From assembly GCA_934700345.1 (NCBI GenBank), contig CAKUXP010000014.1, positions 1-64,000 of the forward strand: a DNA stretch of 64,000 bases, in the 5' to 3' direction. A program made the translations under genes and the position numbers. The notes below the pieces were generated by a model that did not search any database, was not told where the DNA came from, and saw nothing but the letters and a program-made list of their open reading frames with translations. Of the stretch, positions 18,250 through 27,436 are shown one piece after another. The DNA comes from an uncultured Fibrobacter sp. (GTDB taxonomy: Bacteria; Fibrobacterota; Fibrobacteria; Fibrobacterales; Fibrobacteraceae). The first letter of the stretch is position 1. Every line of letters begins with the position of its first letter.

Positions 18250-19257
18250 ATGATTGAAAAACGACACGTTCAAAAACCGGAGACTACAATTTTGAATTGT
18301 ATTGAAATCTGTGCAGGAGCAGGCGGACAAGCCTTGGGTTTGTCGATCGCAGGCTTTGAACACGTAGCTCTTGTTGAATACGAAAGCGATTATTGTTCTA
18401 TTCTGAAGAATAATCGAAAAGATTGGAATGTAATTTGTGCCGATGTGAAAGATTTCTCCGGCAAGCCCTTTTTCAATCAAATTGATTTGCTTGCAGGTGG
18501 GGTTCCCTGCCCCCCGTTCTCTGTCGCAGGGAAGCAACTTGGGAAGAATGATGAAAGAGACCTTTTCCCAGAAGCTTTACGATTGATAAAAGAAATCAAT
18601 CCTAAGGCAGTGATGTTGGAAAACGTCCGCGGATTCCTTGATCCAAAATTTGACGACTACCGCAAGTCTATTTTAAAGAAAATCTCAAATCTCGGATACG
18701 ATGTTCAAATAAAACTCCTCAATGCTTCCGATTACGGAGTTCCCCAGTTGCGTCCTCGCATTATTATTGTCGGCATAAGAAACGATATCAATGCGGAATT
18801 TCAATATCCAACGCCAAATCCAAAGCAAACTGCAAATGTTGGTCAAACCTTGGCAGACCTTATGAAAGCCAATGGTTGGAAATATGCGGACAAATGGGTT
18901 GAACAAGCAAAAACAATTGCGCCTACTATTGTAGGCGGTTCAAAAAAACATGGCGGTCCTGACCTAGGTCCCGCACGCGCTCGTCGTGCATGGGCAGAAT
19001 TAGGCGTCGACGGAATCGGCGTTGCCGATGAAGCGCCCGAACCTGATTTTAAAGGAATGCCTCGACTTACACCGAGAATGATTGCCCGCATACAAGGTTT
19101 CCCTGACTACTGGAATTTCGGTACAAAGAAAACCGCAGCATGTCGAATGATAGGAAACGCATTTCCTCCTCCTGTAGCAATGGCGGTAGGGATGCAAATT
19201 AAGGAGACTTTAGAGAATGGATGCATTACTTGCCATCGAGCGAAAAAAGTATCATAA
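18250..19257 (+). CDS. Type II DNA cytosine-C5 methyltransferase (predicted GCCGGC)
   Basis: A 335-residue m5C methyltransferase starting at the ATG at 18250. The frame is open to 18157, but that extension has no family similarity. Motif I is EICAGAGGQALG (19-30), motif IV is GGVPCPPFS with catalytic Cys87, motif VI is LENVRG (about 123), motif VIII is PQLRPRIIIV, and motif X is GNAFPPPVA near the C-terminus. It overlaps the downstream NgoMIV-like endonuclease by 41 bases and should protect the same site. The leader of about 90 bases contains no clear ribosome site, so translation may be weak. Confidence 0.93.
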   Translation: MIEKRHVQKPETTILNCIEICAGAGGQALGLSIAGFEHVALVEYESDYCSILKNNRKDWNVICADVKDFSGKPFFNQIDLLAGGVPCPPFSVAGKQLGKNDERDLFPEALRLIKEINPKAVMLENVRGFLDPKFDDYRKSILKKISNLGYDVQIKLLNASDYGVPQLRPRIIIVGIRNDINAEFQYPTPNPKQTANVGQTLADLMKANGWKYADKWVEQAKTIAPTIVGGSKKHGGPDLGPARARRAWAELGVDGIGVADEAPEPDFKGMPRLTPRMIARIQGFPDYWNFGTKKTAACRMIGNAFPPPVAMAVGMQIKETLENGCITCHRAKKVS

Positions 19258-20074
19258 GGCTCTTTTAGAAAAAGGCGTTCTTACCATCGATAAAGACGGC
19301 ATCCCGAGCAACGCAGACAAATCATCAAAGCTATCCGTTTCTATTGCAAGCGGAATCGCACAAGCATTGATGGCAGAAACAGCAGAAAAAGCCGTTGGTC
19401 AAACAACAGGAGCAAAATTCGAACTTGTGAATATGGAATTTCTTGAAGCCACATTTCCCAAGTTGCAAAATCTTCGTCCTGGTAACTGGCATATCATAAA
19501 ACTCGGGAATCGTAATTCCATAAAGACAAGCAGTTTTGTCCAATACGAGCATTTGGAATACCTAGGCGAATTGACTGAGAAGGACGCCAAGTTGGCAGCA
19601 AGCATGGGCAACGATTATATGGTCGCACCGGATGTCGTAATTTATCAAGACGCTATTGAAGATTCAGAAATAAACAAGGATTTGTTTATTGTTGACGATT
19701 CTACTGCAAAAATGGCATACATTAGGAAAGAAACAGGCGGATTACCAATTCTACACGCTTCAATTTCCGCAAAATGGACAATGAGAAGCGATCGAGCGCA
19801 AAATAGCAGAACAGAAGCACTTGGCTTAATAAGAAATCGAAAAGGACACCTGCCCCACATTGTCGTTGTCACGGGCGAACCAATGCCAGGTCGCTTAGCA
19901 TCTCTTGCACTCGGCACAGGCGACATTGACTGTATGTACCACTTTGCCCTTTACGAACTAATCGAAGCTGTTGATAAAAGCGGAGCAGAAGATTCTAAGG
20001 AACTTTTAGATGTTCTTATAAAAGGGAAACGATTGAAAGATATTAGCGACCTACCATTGGATTTGGTTGTATAA
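19217..20074 (+). CDS. Type II restriction endonuclease, NgoMIV family (predicted G^CCGGC)
   Basis: A 285-residue protein closely resembling NgoMIV (286 residues) along its length as I recall that sequence, including SNADKSSK near the N-terminus, HASISAKWTMRSDRAQN, and a shared C-terminus DISDLPLDL. NgoMIV active-site residues Glu70, Asp140, Ser185, Lys187 and Glu201 correspond to Glu69, Asp139, Ser184, Lys186 and Glu200 here. Its base-reading Arg191, Asp193 and Arg194 correspond to Arg190, Asp192 and Arg193. Cleavage of GCCGGC as a tetramer is therefore likely. Translation overlaps the methyltransferase. Confidence 0.93.
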   Translation: MDALLAIERKKYHKALLEKGVLTIDKDGIPSNADKSSKLSVSIASGIAQALMAETAEKAVGQTTGAKFELVNMEFLEATFPKLQNLRPGNWHIIKLGNRNSIKTSSFVQYEHLEYLGELTEKDAKLAASMGNDYMVAPDVVIYQDAIEDSEINKDLFIVDDSTAKMAYIRKETGGLPILHASISAKWTMRSDRAQNSRTEALGLIRNRKGHLPHIVVVTGEPMPGRLASLALGTGDIDCMYHFALYELIEAVDKSGAEDSKELLDVLIKGKRLKDISDLPLDLVV

Positions 20075-20091
20075 ACAATTTAACACTAATC

Positions 20092-20124
20092 AAAAAGGTT
20101 GCTGATTTATTCGGCACCTTTTTT
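20092..20124 (+). terminator. Rho-independent terminator after the endonuclease gene
   Basis: AAAAAGGTTGC pairs with GCACCTTTTT (one bulged base) around a short loop, followed by a T run. It lies 17 bases past the stop. Confidence 0.65.
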
Positions 20125-20139
20125 AATATCATTCATTAA

Positions 20140-20824
20140 ACAAGGCGGAAAAACGCATCACGACAGTTATCGCCATCCAGAAGGATTCCAGTTGGAATCA
20201 ATACGAAGAGGAAGACGGTTTGCAATTTTACACGACTGCCGAAATTTTTGGGGAATTCTTTGTCTCCGCATACGATTTGGGAGTCTGCAAATTGAACCTA
20301 AATTCAGGAACCTACCAACAGCTCGCTCAATTTCCGCCTCACCTTCAGAAAGACTCCGTCAACTGGGTCAAAGATATCCTCGTCCACAAAGAAAAACTCT
20401 ACGCCGTCACGCAAAACATCATCTACCAATGGAAGCCGGATACTGGATATCGATTGACAGCATTTACTACAAACAAGTTAACGATGATGTCCAGATAATT
20501 CACAGCAGTGCACCAAGTTACATCAACGCCTTCGCGACAGATGGAAAACATCTGTTCTCTGGCGGAAGAATTCCATCCATTCCCATGGTCTATATGGGCG
20601 ATTACGGACCGCCTTACGGTAACGACCCCAAAGGTTGGCGCCTGATTGACGGCAATTGGTGCACCAAGCATAAATGCCAAAGTAAAGACGCAATTCAAAG
20701 CCTTGACGCGGTCGGCGACACGCTTTATGCAGCCACGGGAGACGGTCTGTTCAAATTCCCCCTCGCGAAACTGGACAGCGCAATCGCGAACGAAGATTCT
20801 TATTACTTGATCCCTGGAAATTGA
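20140..20824 (+). pseudogene. 5'-truncated, frameshifted beta-propeller-like gene
   Basis: One frame reads ITVIAIQKDSSWNQYEEEDG... through AYDLGVCKLNLNSGTYQQL and KEKLYAVTQNIIYQW. Near 20440-20460 coding continues in another frame as SIYYKQVNDDVQIIHSS, TDGKHLFSGG and GDTLYAATGDGLFKFPL before a stop at 20824. The repeated 'LYAV/LYAAT..G' strands are typical of Kelch/two-component-sensor-like propellers. There is no start codon or signal peptide, and the reading frame is broken. Confidence 0.6.
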
Positions 20825-20829
20825 TTGCT

Positions 20830-21050
20830 TCCGTCAGCTCGTCAACGGTCTTTCCATCATCCTTCATCGTCGACCCGTCCATGGTTTCCGGTATCGCCAC
20901 ATCGCCAAAAGTAAAAAGTTGGTGCGGGAAACCGCCGCCTTCATGGGTTTGACGAGAAGCCTGTCGTCGTAAATGCCGCCCACGATTTTCCCGCGAAAAA
21001 CACGAAACGTCCATTTCGAAACGTTTGTAAATTAATGTTTTCATTTCCGG
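20830..21050 (-). pseudogene. Remnant resembling a TfoX/Sxy N-terminal domain gene
   Basis: The minus strand encodes FRGKIVGGIYDDRLLVKP..AAVSRTNF, then after a frame change IPETMDGSTMKDDGKTVDELTEAI. The first block is like the TfoX N-terminal fold (GKIVGGIYDDRFLVK). No intact frame spans the region. It is unexplained decayed DNA between the propeller remnant and the DsbA-like gene. Assignment is tentative. Confidence 0.35.
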
Positions 21051-21143
21051 TTTCGAACGGGACCGGAAAATATATTTCCACAGTTCCCTCGAACGCCCTT
21101 TTATATATTTTCAAAAACGAAATTTCACAAGAAGGATCATTTC

Positions 21144-21893
21144 ATGAAATCATTTTCCGTAGCGCTTTCCGCAGTCCTAGTCTTTTCCCTGTCCGCCTGC
21201 AACCAGGCATCCGCCAGCGGAAAATCCGGAGCATCGAACGCAAAACTCGACAGCCTCGCCGGCGTGGTCAAGACCATGCAACAGGAATTCGACATTCTCA
21301 AATACGGCCTCGAAAAGCGCGGGCTCTCCATCGAGCAGATGAAGGCCGAGATGGAAGCGGACAACAAGGTCTGGGACATTCCCGACGGGAATAGCCCGGT
21401 CTATGGCAACACCAAGAATCCGCTTCTCACGATCGTCGAATTTTCCGAATTCCAGTGCCCTTACTGCGCGCGTATCGCTCCGGCCATTCACGACCTGATG
21501 GATAAGCACAAGGACGAAATCAAGTTCGTGTTCAAGCATTTCCCGCTCAGCTTCCACCAGGACGCTCCTGCCGCGGCTGCCGCTTCCATGGCCGCCCAGG
21601 AACAGGGCAAGTTCTGGGAATATCGCTATGCGCTCGCCAGCCACAACCGCGAACTCACGCCCGAGACTTTCAAGAAGGTTGCAAAGGAAGTCGGCCTCGA
21701 CATGGCGAAGTTTGAAAAGAGCATGGTTCTCGATTCTGCGAAACAGGCGAAAATCAACGAAGACTTCCAGCAGGGCGTCAAGGTCGGCGTCCAGGGTACC
21801 CCGAATTTCTACATCAATGGCAAGCGTCAGGACCGTTTCAGCCCGGATCTCGTTGAAAAGCTCCTGAAAGAAGCGAAAGAAGCCAGAAAGTAA
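21144..21893 (+). CDS. DsbA-family thiol-disulfide lipoprotein
   Basis: A 249-residue thioredoxin-fold protein. Lipobox LSAC gives lipidated Cys19. A helical, probably coiled region (about 32-75) precedes the DsbA/DSBA-like domain, with SEFQCPYCA (Cys105, Cys108) and the cis-Pro segment VQGTPNFYING near residue 220. It likely oxidises or isomerises disulfides in exported proteins. The GH51 cellulase follows after 34 bases, possibly cotranscribed, so a role in folding secreted enzymes is conceivable. An AGAAGGA ribosome site precedes the ATG. Confidence 0.9.
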   Translation: MKSFSVALSAVLVFSLSACNQASASGKSGASNAKLDSLAGVVKTMQQEFDILKYGLEKRGLSIEQMKAEMEADNKVWDIPDGNSPVYGNTKNPLLTIVEFSEFQCPYCARIAPAIHDLMDKHKDEIKFVFKHFPLSFHQDAPAAAAASMAAQEQGKFWEYRYALASHNRELTPETFKKVAKEVGLDMAKFEKSMVLDSAKQAKINEDFQQGVKVGVQGTPNFYINGKRQDRFSPDLVEKLLKEAKEARK

Positions 21894-21927
21894 TTTCTAA
21901 AACCCACAATCAAAAGGAAAATAACGA

Positions 21928-24900
21928 ATGAAACATCAATTTCTGAAGGCGACATCCTTGCTCTTCTTAGGGCTTGCGACGACCGCTGCGATGGCTCAGC
22001 GCCCTCCGCGCATTGTCGTATATAAGATGTTCGACGACCAATACCGTCAGGGCGGTTTCGACTACACTTACGGTGGCAATGGCGGAACGGTCACCATCAC
22101 CAAGGAAGGCGGCTACAAGTCCAAGTCCGCACTTGACATCAAGCTCGATCCGACGGACTATTCCGGAGCCTCCATCTGCCTTTACAACGAGACTTTCGAT
22201 CTGACCAAGTACATGCTCGATTCGAAGCTCGAATTCATGATCAAGGGCAAGAACGGCGGCGAGCAGATGAAGGTCGGTTTCCTCGACGAGGAGGTGTCCG
22301 ACGGCAAGAAGACGCAGGTCACGCTCCCGATGAACAAGTACATCGAAGGCGGAGCCGTGACGACCGACTGGAAAAAGGTTTCCATCCCGCTCGTCGACTT
22401 CCCGGACCGCGGCCTCTATTGGGATAACACCCGCAAGTCCGAATTCCCCGCCCGTATCGACTGGGACAAGATAGCGGAAATTCGCTTCTCGATTGACAAG
22501 GGAATCAATCCGAAATTCGAAGTCTATATCGACAACATCGAAATCGTCAAGGGTAACAAGAAAGCGAAACCCAGGCCGAAGATTGTCTATTGGGATGAAA
22601 ACAGCGATGTCATCGACGGCCCGAAGAATCCGGAAATGCTCGACGGCAAGGCGAAGGCATATAAGGTTTTCTACAAGGACCATATTCCGGGATTTAGCTA
22701 TGTCTATGGCGGTCTCACCGCACAGCGCGAAGCTACCTCCAAGACGGCTGACAACCCGAACGTCCTTGCGATGTACATCGACAACAACGATTGGTCGGGA
22801 GTCACCTATTCGCTCGGCGACGGCAAGTTCTTTGATCTGAAGAAAATCCGCGACAAGGGAGGCCTTTACTTCTGGATCAAGGGCAAGCTTGGCGGGGAAA
22901 AGATTTACGTCGGTATTCTCGACAACCAGGGGCATGATATCAAGAGCCAGACTAAGCTCAGTCTCGGCGACTGGATCGATGGCGGCAAGATTTCGAACTC
23001 CGAATGGAAGCTCGTGAAGATTCCTCTGAAGAAGTTCTTCGACAAGGGCAAGGCTTGGGATGCGAACAAGCAGGCCGAAGTCGCGAAGGATGTCCAGTGG
23101 GACAAGATCCAGGAAATCCGCTTCTCGGTCGGCAAGGGCGAAAACCAGGGCGAACCGGGCAAGCCCGCTCCCGTAACGATTTTTATCGATCAGATTACGT
23201 TTACGGAAAACATCGACTGGGTGGATCCGGACCTCAAGTGGAACAACTTCAAGTCGAACGCTCCGGACCTCGTGATTTCCGACTTTGAAAGCAAGTTCTC
23301 GAAGGACAAGTGGGAACCGTCCAAGGGCCCGAAGTCCCAGGTCGATGTCGTAGTCCCGTTCAAGACCGGACATCTCGACGGCAACAGCCTGAACATCAAG
23401 CACTTCCTCATGGCTGACTGGGTCGATATCGTTCTCGACCTGAAGAAGAACAATCGCCCGGCTTCCGACCGTGACTGGACAAAGCACTGGGGCATTATGT
23501 TCGACGTCTATTCCGAAAAGGCATGGCAGTCGATTACCGTACAGGTTTCCGATGCGGGCAATGAAATTTTCGTTGCAAACACTGGCGTTCCCAAGGGGCG
23601 CACCACGGTCCTCGTTCCGTTCAGAAACTTCGGTAAGTTCCCCTACTACCAGCCGGCAGACGCCAAGGAAAACGGAGTCTTTGACCTGAAGGGAGTTATC
23701 AGCCTCGACTTCAAACCGGGCGGAGAAGGCACCGAAGGCGGCTTCGAAGTCGATAACATCAAGCTCACGAACCTCCGCGAGGTCAAGCAGAAAGAACGCC
23801 CGAAGGTCATTCCGGTATTGGTCAAGGGTGAAAGCGATGTCCTGAACCCGCAGATTTCGAACGGTCTCTTCGGCATCAACGCGGCCCTCTGGGATGGCGA
23901 TATGCTCGACAACAAGAAGTTCAAGGTTCAGACAGCCGAATTTGCCAAGCGTATCAACCACGGAATCATCCGTTATCCGGGTGGTCTCCGCGCAGACGAT
24001 GACCACTGGCACGAAATTCTCGCGAACAAGGATTGGATGGTCGATACGGACGAATTCCTCGACTGGCTGAAAAAGACCGGTTCGAATGCGATGTTTACCG
24101 TGAACTTCGGCTCGGGAACTCCGGAAGAAGCCGCGGCATGGGTCAAGCACACGAATGTCGATAAGAAAGCCGGAATCCTCTATTGGGAAATCGGTAACGA
24201 AATCTATGGTAACTGGCATCCCTACTACGAAAAGTACGGCAAGGACGGCGGTGAAATCTACGGTAAGCGCGCCCGTAAGTTTATCGAGGCGATGAAGAAA
24301 GTCGATCCGACCATTAAGGTCGCTGTTGTCGGCGTTCTCGAAGGCGAATGGAACGAAAAGGTCCTGAAGGAAACCGGCGATATCGCTGACGGCCTTATCG
24401 TCCATCACTATCCGCAACATTTCGGCGAAGAAAACGACTTTGCGATGCTCTCCTCGCCGCAGACGCTCACGAAAATCTATGACCGTCTCCACAAGACCGT
24501 GGACAAGTGGACGAAGCAGTTCAACAAGAAGAACAAGATCGAACTCTGGCTCACCGAATGGAACTCCGTCGATTTCAACCCGGGGCCGCAGACAATCGCT
24601 GTCGAAAACGGACTCTTTGTCGCCGACTACCTCGGTATGCTCGCCACCGAAAACGTGGATAACGCGCAATACTGGGATATCCACAACGATATGACTCCGG
24701 AAGGCGGTGACTACGGTTATCTGACCCGTTCCGGCGAAGAATGCATGAACTGCCCGCGTCCAAGCTACTGGGCTTTCCAGATGGCTTCCGACGCTCTCCG
24801 CGGCAAGCTCTACAAGACATCCATCTCCGGTGACGAAGAAGCTCTCCTCACCACCTACTACACGGTGAACGGAAAGAAAAAGTCACTCCTCGTCGTGAAC

Positions 24901-25101
24901 AAGAGTCCCTACAGCGACTTCGAAATGAAGCTCGACATTCCGGGATTCAAGGGCAAGGCGAAGGTCCAGACCCTCGACAAGTCTTCCGAGAAGCTGAAAG
25001 AAGGCTGGGCAAACGATCCGTCTAAGAAAGCGAAGACGGTCGATCTGTCGAAGCCGGTGAAGGTCGGAAAACACACCCTCACGCTCATCACGGTGGAATA
25101 G
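21928..25101 (+). CDS. GH51 endoglucanase with three carbohydrate-binding modules (Cel51A/EGF-like)
   Basis: A 1057-residue secreted protein. The signal peptide ends near MAQ (residue 24). Two tandem homologous modules (about 27-210 and 225-430; compare LEFMIKGKNGGEQMKVGFLD with LYFWIKGKLGGEKIYVGILD, and DWDKIAEIRFS with QWDKIQEIRFS) look like CBM30. A third CBM11-like module (about 445-640) follows. The GH51 barrel has acid/base Glu758 in WEIGNEIYG and nucleophile Glu877 in LWLTEWNS, and a C-terminal beta domain ends the protein. Size and order match the F. succinogenes EGF/Cel51A enzyme. It hydrolyses beta-1,4-glucan outside the cell. Confidence 0.9.
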   Translation: MKHQFLKATSLLFLGLATTAAMAQRPPRIVVYKMFDDQYRQGGFDYTYGGNGGTVTITKEGGYKSKSALDIKLDPTDYSGASICLYNETFDLTKYMLDSKLEFMIKGKNGGEQMKVGFLDEEVSDGKKTQVTLPMNKYIEGGAVTTDWKKVSIPLVDFPDRGLYWDNTRKSEFPARIDWDKIAEIRFSIDKGINPKFEVYIDNIEIVKGNKKAKPRPKIVYWDENSDVIDGPKNPEMLDGKAKAYKVFYKDHIPGFSYVYGGLTAQREATSKTADNPNVLAMYIDNNDWSGVTYSLGDGKFFDLKKIRDKGGLYFWIKGKLGGEKIYVGILDNQGHDIKSQTKLSLGDWIDGGKISNSEWKLVKIPLKKFFDKGKAWDANKQAEVAKDVQWDKIQEIRFSVGKGENQGEPGKPAPVTIFIDQITFTENIDWVDPDLKWNNFKSNAPDLVISDFESKFSKDKWEPSKGPKSQVDVVVPFKTGHLDGNSLNIKHFLMADWVDIVLDLKKNNRPASDRDWTKHWGIMFDVYSEKAWQSITVQVSDAGNEIFVANTGVPKGRTTVLVPFRNFGKFPYYQPADAKENGVFDLKGVISLDFKPGGEGTEGGFEVDNIKLTNLREVKQKERPKVIPVLVKGESDVLNPQISNGLFGINAALWDGDMLDNKKFKVQTAEFAKRINHGIIRYPGGLRADDDHWHEILANKDWMVDTDEFLDWLKKTGSNAMFTVNFGSGTPEEAAAWVKHTNVDKKAGILYWEIGNEIYGNWHPYYEKYGKDGGEIYGKRARKFIEAMKKVDPTIKVAVVGVLEGEWNEKVLKETGDIADGLIVHHYPQHFGEENDFAMLSSPQTLTKIYDRLHKTVDKWTKQFNKKNKIELWLTEWNSVDFNPGPQTIAVENGLFVADYLGMLATENVDNAQYWDIHNDMTPEGGDYGYLTRSGEECMNCPRPSYWAFQMASDALRGKLYKTSISGDEEALLTTYYTVNGKKKSLLVVNKSPYSDFEMKLDIPGFKGKAKVQTLDKSSEKLKEGWANDPSKKAKTVDLSKPVKVGKHTLTLITVE

Positions 25102-25131
25102 TTTCGAATCCTTTGGTGTCTAGATTCGGCA

Positions 25132-25164
25132 AAGTCCCGGCGAAAGCCGGGACTTTCTGTTTTT
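25132..25164 (+). terminator. Rho-independent terminator after the GH51 gene
   Basis: A perfect ten-pair stem AAGTCCCGGC / GCCGGGACTT with a GAAA tetraloop, followed by TCTGTTTTT. Confidence 0.9.
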
Positions 25165-25320
25165 GAATGGTTCCCCGATTTTCCGGTTTAATTAGCGAAG
25201 TCGGATGGTTAACGGAAAATTCCTTTTGAAATTTTACCTCTAGATATGGAAAACGATCGGCGAAGTTTGCCGGCTTTGTTCTTTAAGAAGTCTGTTTTTG
25301 CGGAATTTTGCTTGCTAACG

Positions 25321-26589
25321 TCAGGTCTGGTCGTTCTGGCGCAGAATTCTTGCGCCGAGCTTTGCCATCTTCGCTTCGAAATTTTCATAGCCGCGGTCGA
25401 GATGGTAAATCCGGCTGACGCGCGTTTCGCCTTCGGCGACAAGTCCTGCGAGAACGAGAGCTGCCGCTGCGCGGAGATCGGATGCCATGACCGGTGCGCC
25501 CTGGAGCTTTTCGATGCCTTTGATTGTCGCCGTGTTTCCTTCGAGCGAAATATCGGCTCCGAGACGGTTCAGTTCCGCAACATGCTTGAAACGGTCAAGG
25601 TACACGGTGTCCCGAATCTTGCTTTCGCCGGGGACGGTGGCGAGAACGGCCATCAGCGGGGCCTGCAGGTCGGTGGGAAATCCCGGATAGGGTTCCGTTT
25701 CGACCCGGACGGGTCTTAGGTCCCTAGACGATGCATCGACTTCTGCCCAGTCGTCTCCCGTGTGGACGATGCAGCCCATTTCTTCAAAGATGTCGAGCAG
25801 CGACTTGATGTGCTTCGGGTTGCAGTGCATCGCCTTGACCTTTCCGCGGGTAATTACCGCTCCGCATAGGAACGATCCCGCTTCGATTCGGTCGGGAATG
25901 GTCTTGCTCAGCCCGGGGTGCATTTTTTCGACGCCGTGGATGATAAGCGAACGGGTTCCTTTTCCTTCGATTCTTGCTCCCATATCCTGGAGCAGGTCTA
26001 TCAGGGAATCGATTTCCGGTTCGATTGATGCGTTTTCGAGAACGCTTGTTCCGCTAGCGAGACAGGCGGCCATCAGGACATTTACCGTCGCGCCGACAGA
26101 TGAAATCGGAAATCGGAAGTTTCCGCCGGGAAGCGGCCCGCTTGACGTTGCCTCGACATATCCGTGGGTCACCTCGATTTTTGCCCCGAGCGCTTCGAGA
26201 CCCTTGAGGTGTAGATCGACAGGGCGCGGTCCCCAGGCGCAGCCTCCGGGAAGGGATACTCGACAGCGTCCGAATCTTGCGACGAGAGGCCCGAGAACAT
26301 AGAAGCTCGCGCGCATGGTGCTGACCAGTTCGTAGGGGGCTTCAAGATGGTTCGCTCCGCGGGTATCGATTTTAAATTCGTGCGCTCCGCCGTCGATGCG
26401 GCAGCCGATTACGCGGAGGACGTTCGACATGGTCTTTGTGTCGCGCAGGTAGGGGACGCCTGTGATGGTCGTTGTCCCTTCGGCAAGCATCGCCGCAGTC
26501 ATTGTCGCGAGAACCGCATTTTTCGCCCCGGAAATTTCAACTTCCCCGAAAAGGGGCTTCGCTAGCTGGGAGACAGAAAAGTAGTCCAT
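25321..26589 (-). CDS. murA: UDP-N-acetylglucosamine 1-carboxyvinyltransferase
   Basis: A 422-residue enzyme for the first committed step of peptidoglycan synthesis, joining PEP to UDP-GlcNAc. The N-terminal SGAKNAVLA (20-28) contains the substrate-binding Lys-Asn. The active-site loop LPGGCAWGPRPVDLH has Cys117, so the fosfomycin target residue is retained. EGTTTITGVPYLRD and DRGYENFEAKMAKLGA also match the family. Length is standard. The RDD-protein gene ends 5 bases upstream, so both are probably one transcript. Confidence 0.96.
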   Translation of the reverse strand: MDYFSVSQLAKPLFGEVEISGAKNAVLATMTAAMLAEGTTTITGVPYLRDTKTMSNVLRVIGCRIDGGAHEFKIDTRGANHLEAPYELVSTMRASFYVLGPLVARFGRCRVSLPGGCAWGPRPVDLHLKGLEALGAKIEVTHGYVEATSSGPLPGGNFRFPISSVGATVNVLMAACLASGTSVLENASIEPEIDSLIDLLQDMGARIEGKGTRSLIIHGVEKMHPGLSKTIPDRIEAGSFLCGAVITRGKVKAMHCNPKHIKSLLDIFEEMGCIVHTGDDWAEVDASSRDLRPVRVETEPYPGFPTDLQAPLMAVLATVPGESKIRDTVYLDRFKHVAELNRLGADISLEGNTATIKGIEKLQGAPVMASDLRAAAALVLAGLVAEGETRVSRIYHLDRGYENFEAKMAKLGARILRQNDQT

Positions 26590-26594
26590 ACAAA

Positions 26595-27395
26595 TTAATC
26601 CTTGGAAGTAGAATTCCTGTCGCTGAAAATTTTTCGAGGGATGCGGACAACGCGAGTCCTTGCGAAGAAGTCGTGCAAGGCGCGCTTTTGCGGATCGATT
26701 AATGCGAGAATGTAGCCGATGCCGTAAAATATCATGGTCGCCTGGGTGAGCAGGCTAAAAAGGTAGCGGACAAGGGCTCCCGAAAATCTGAGCGGGGAAC
26801 CGTCCACCCGTTCGATTCGGAGGCGCAGGAGAAGCTTTCCCGGCGTTGCGGAAAGGAATCCGTTGAAGCATACAAAGTAAAGCGTCTGGATGATGAACCA
26901 CAGAAGAAAAAGCTCGGTCATACCCGGGATGGCGAGAAATTCGTCGCTGATTCCTGCCGACAGCGGGTCTGCGGCATATTTTTCAAAGATAGCCCCGAAA
27001 GAGCTTGCGATGCTTTCTAGGCGTACTAGCGAGAGCCTGTCGAGAATGTTCGCACCGAGTTCCCATAGGAGAGAGATGATGAAGTTGTCGAGGATGAGCG
27101 CGGCTCCGCGGATGAAAAAGCCCGCGTAGGATTTTGTCCCTTGCTTTTCGACGCGCTCCCGGAGAAGTTCCTCGACAGTTTCCTTTAGCTTCTGTTCGAT
27201 TTCGGCGTTGGAATTCCTTGCCGCGGTTTCCGTGGCTTCCTTGTAGGAAATCCATCCGGCAAGCCCTTTGTGCCAGACGAGTGTCGAATCGCCTATTTTT
27301 CCGTCCCGTTTCAGGGCCTGTAAATCCTCGAAATCAAGCGGACCTGTTCTGCGGTCGCCTTCTTGGATGCTTTCGTCGATGTAAAACCAGTTCAT
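26595..27395 (-). CDS. GYF_2-domain and RDD-domain membrane protein
   Basis: A 266-residue protein. Residues ~1-55 (WFYIDES..TGPLDFEDLQALKRDGKI..TLVWHKGLAGWISY) form a GYF_2-like module, usually a peptide-binding adaptor. The rest is an RDD-type region with about three membrane segments, from GFFIRGAALILDNFIIS to the TPGKLLLRLRIERVDG stretch. RDD proteins have been linked to ion exchange or export, but the role here is unknown. Its start is divergent from rapA. Confidence 0.78.
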   Translation of the reverse strand: MNWFYIDESIQEGDRRTGPLDFEDLQALKRDGKIGDSTLVWHKGLAGWISYKEATETAARNSNAEIEQKLKETVEELLRERVEKQGTKSYAGFFIRGAALILDNFIISLLWELGANILDRLSLVRLESIASSFGAIFEKYAADPLSAGISDEFLAIPGMTELFLLWFIIQTLYFVCFNGFLSATPGKLLLRLRIERVDGSPLRFSGALVRYLFSLLTQATMIFYGIGYILALIDPQKRALHDFFARTRVVRIPRKIFSDRNSTSKD

Positions 27396-27436
27396 AAGTC
27401 GCGCATAAATTTACAAAAAAAGCTAACTTGTGCGCT

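Noticed and set aside
21967..24684. 905-codon open frame antisense to the GH51 gene
   Set aside because: It is a frame shadow of biased codon use. It has no start context or recognisable domain, whereas the sense strand has signal peptide, CBM and GH51 motifs.
25165..25320. Small frames between the GH51 terminator and murA
   Set aside because: About 156 bases with only overlapping shadow frames, no ribosome site and no motif. Treated as intergenic.
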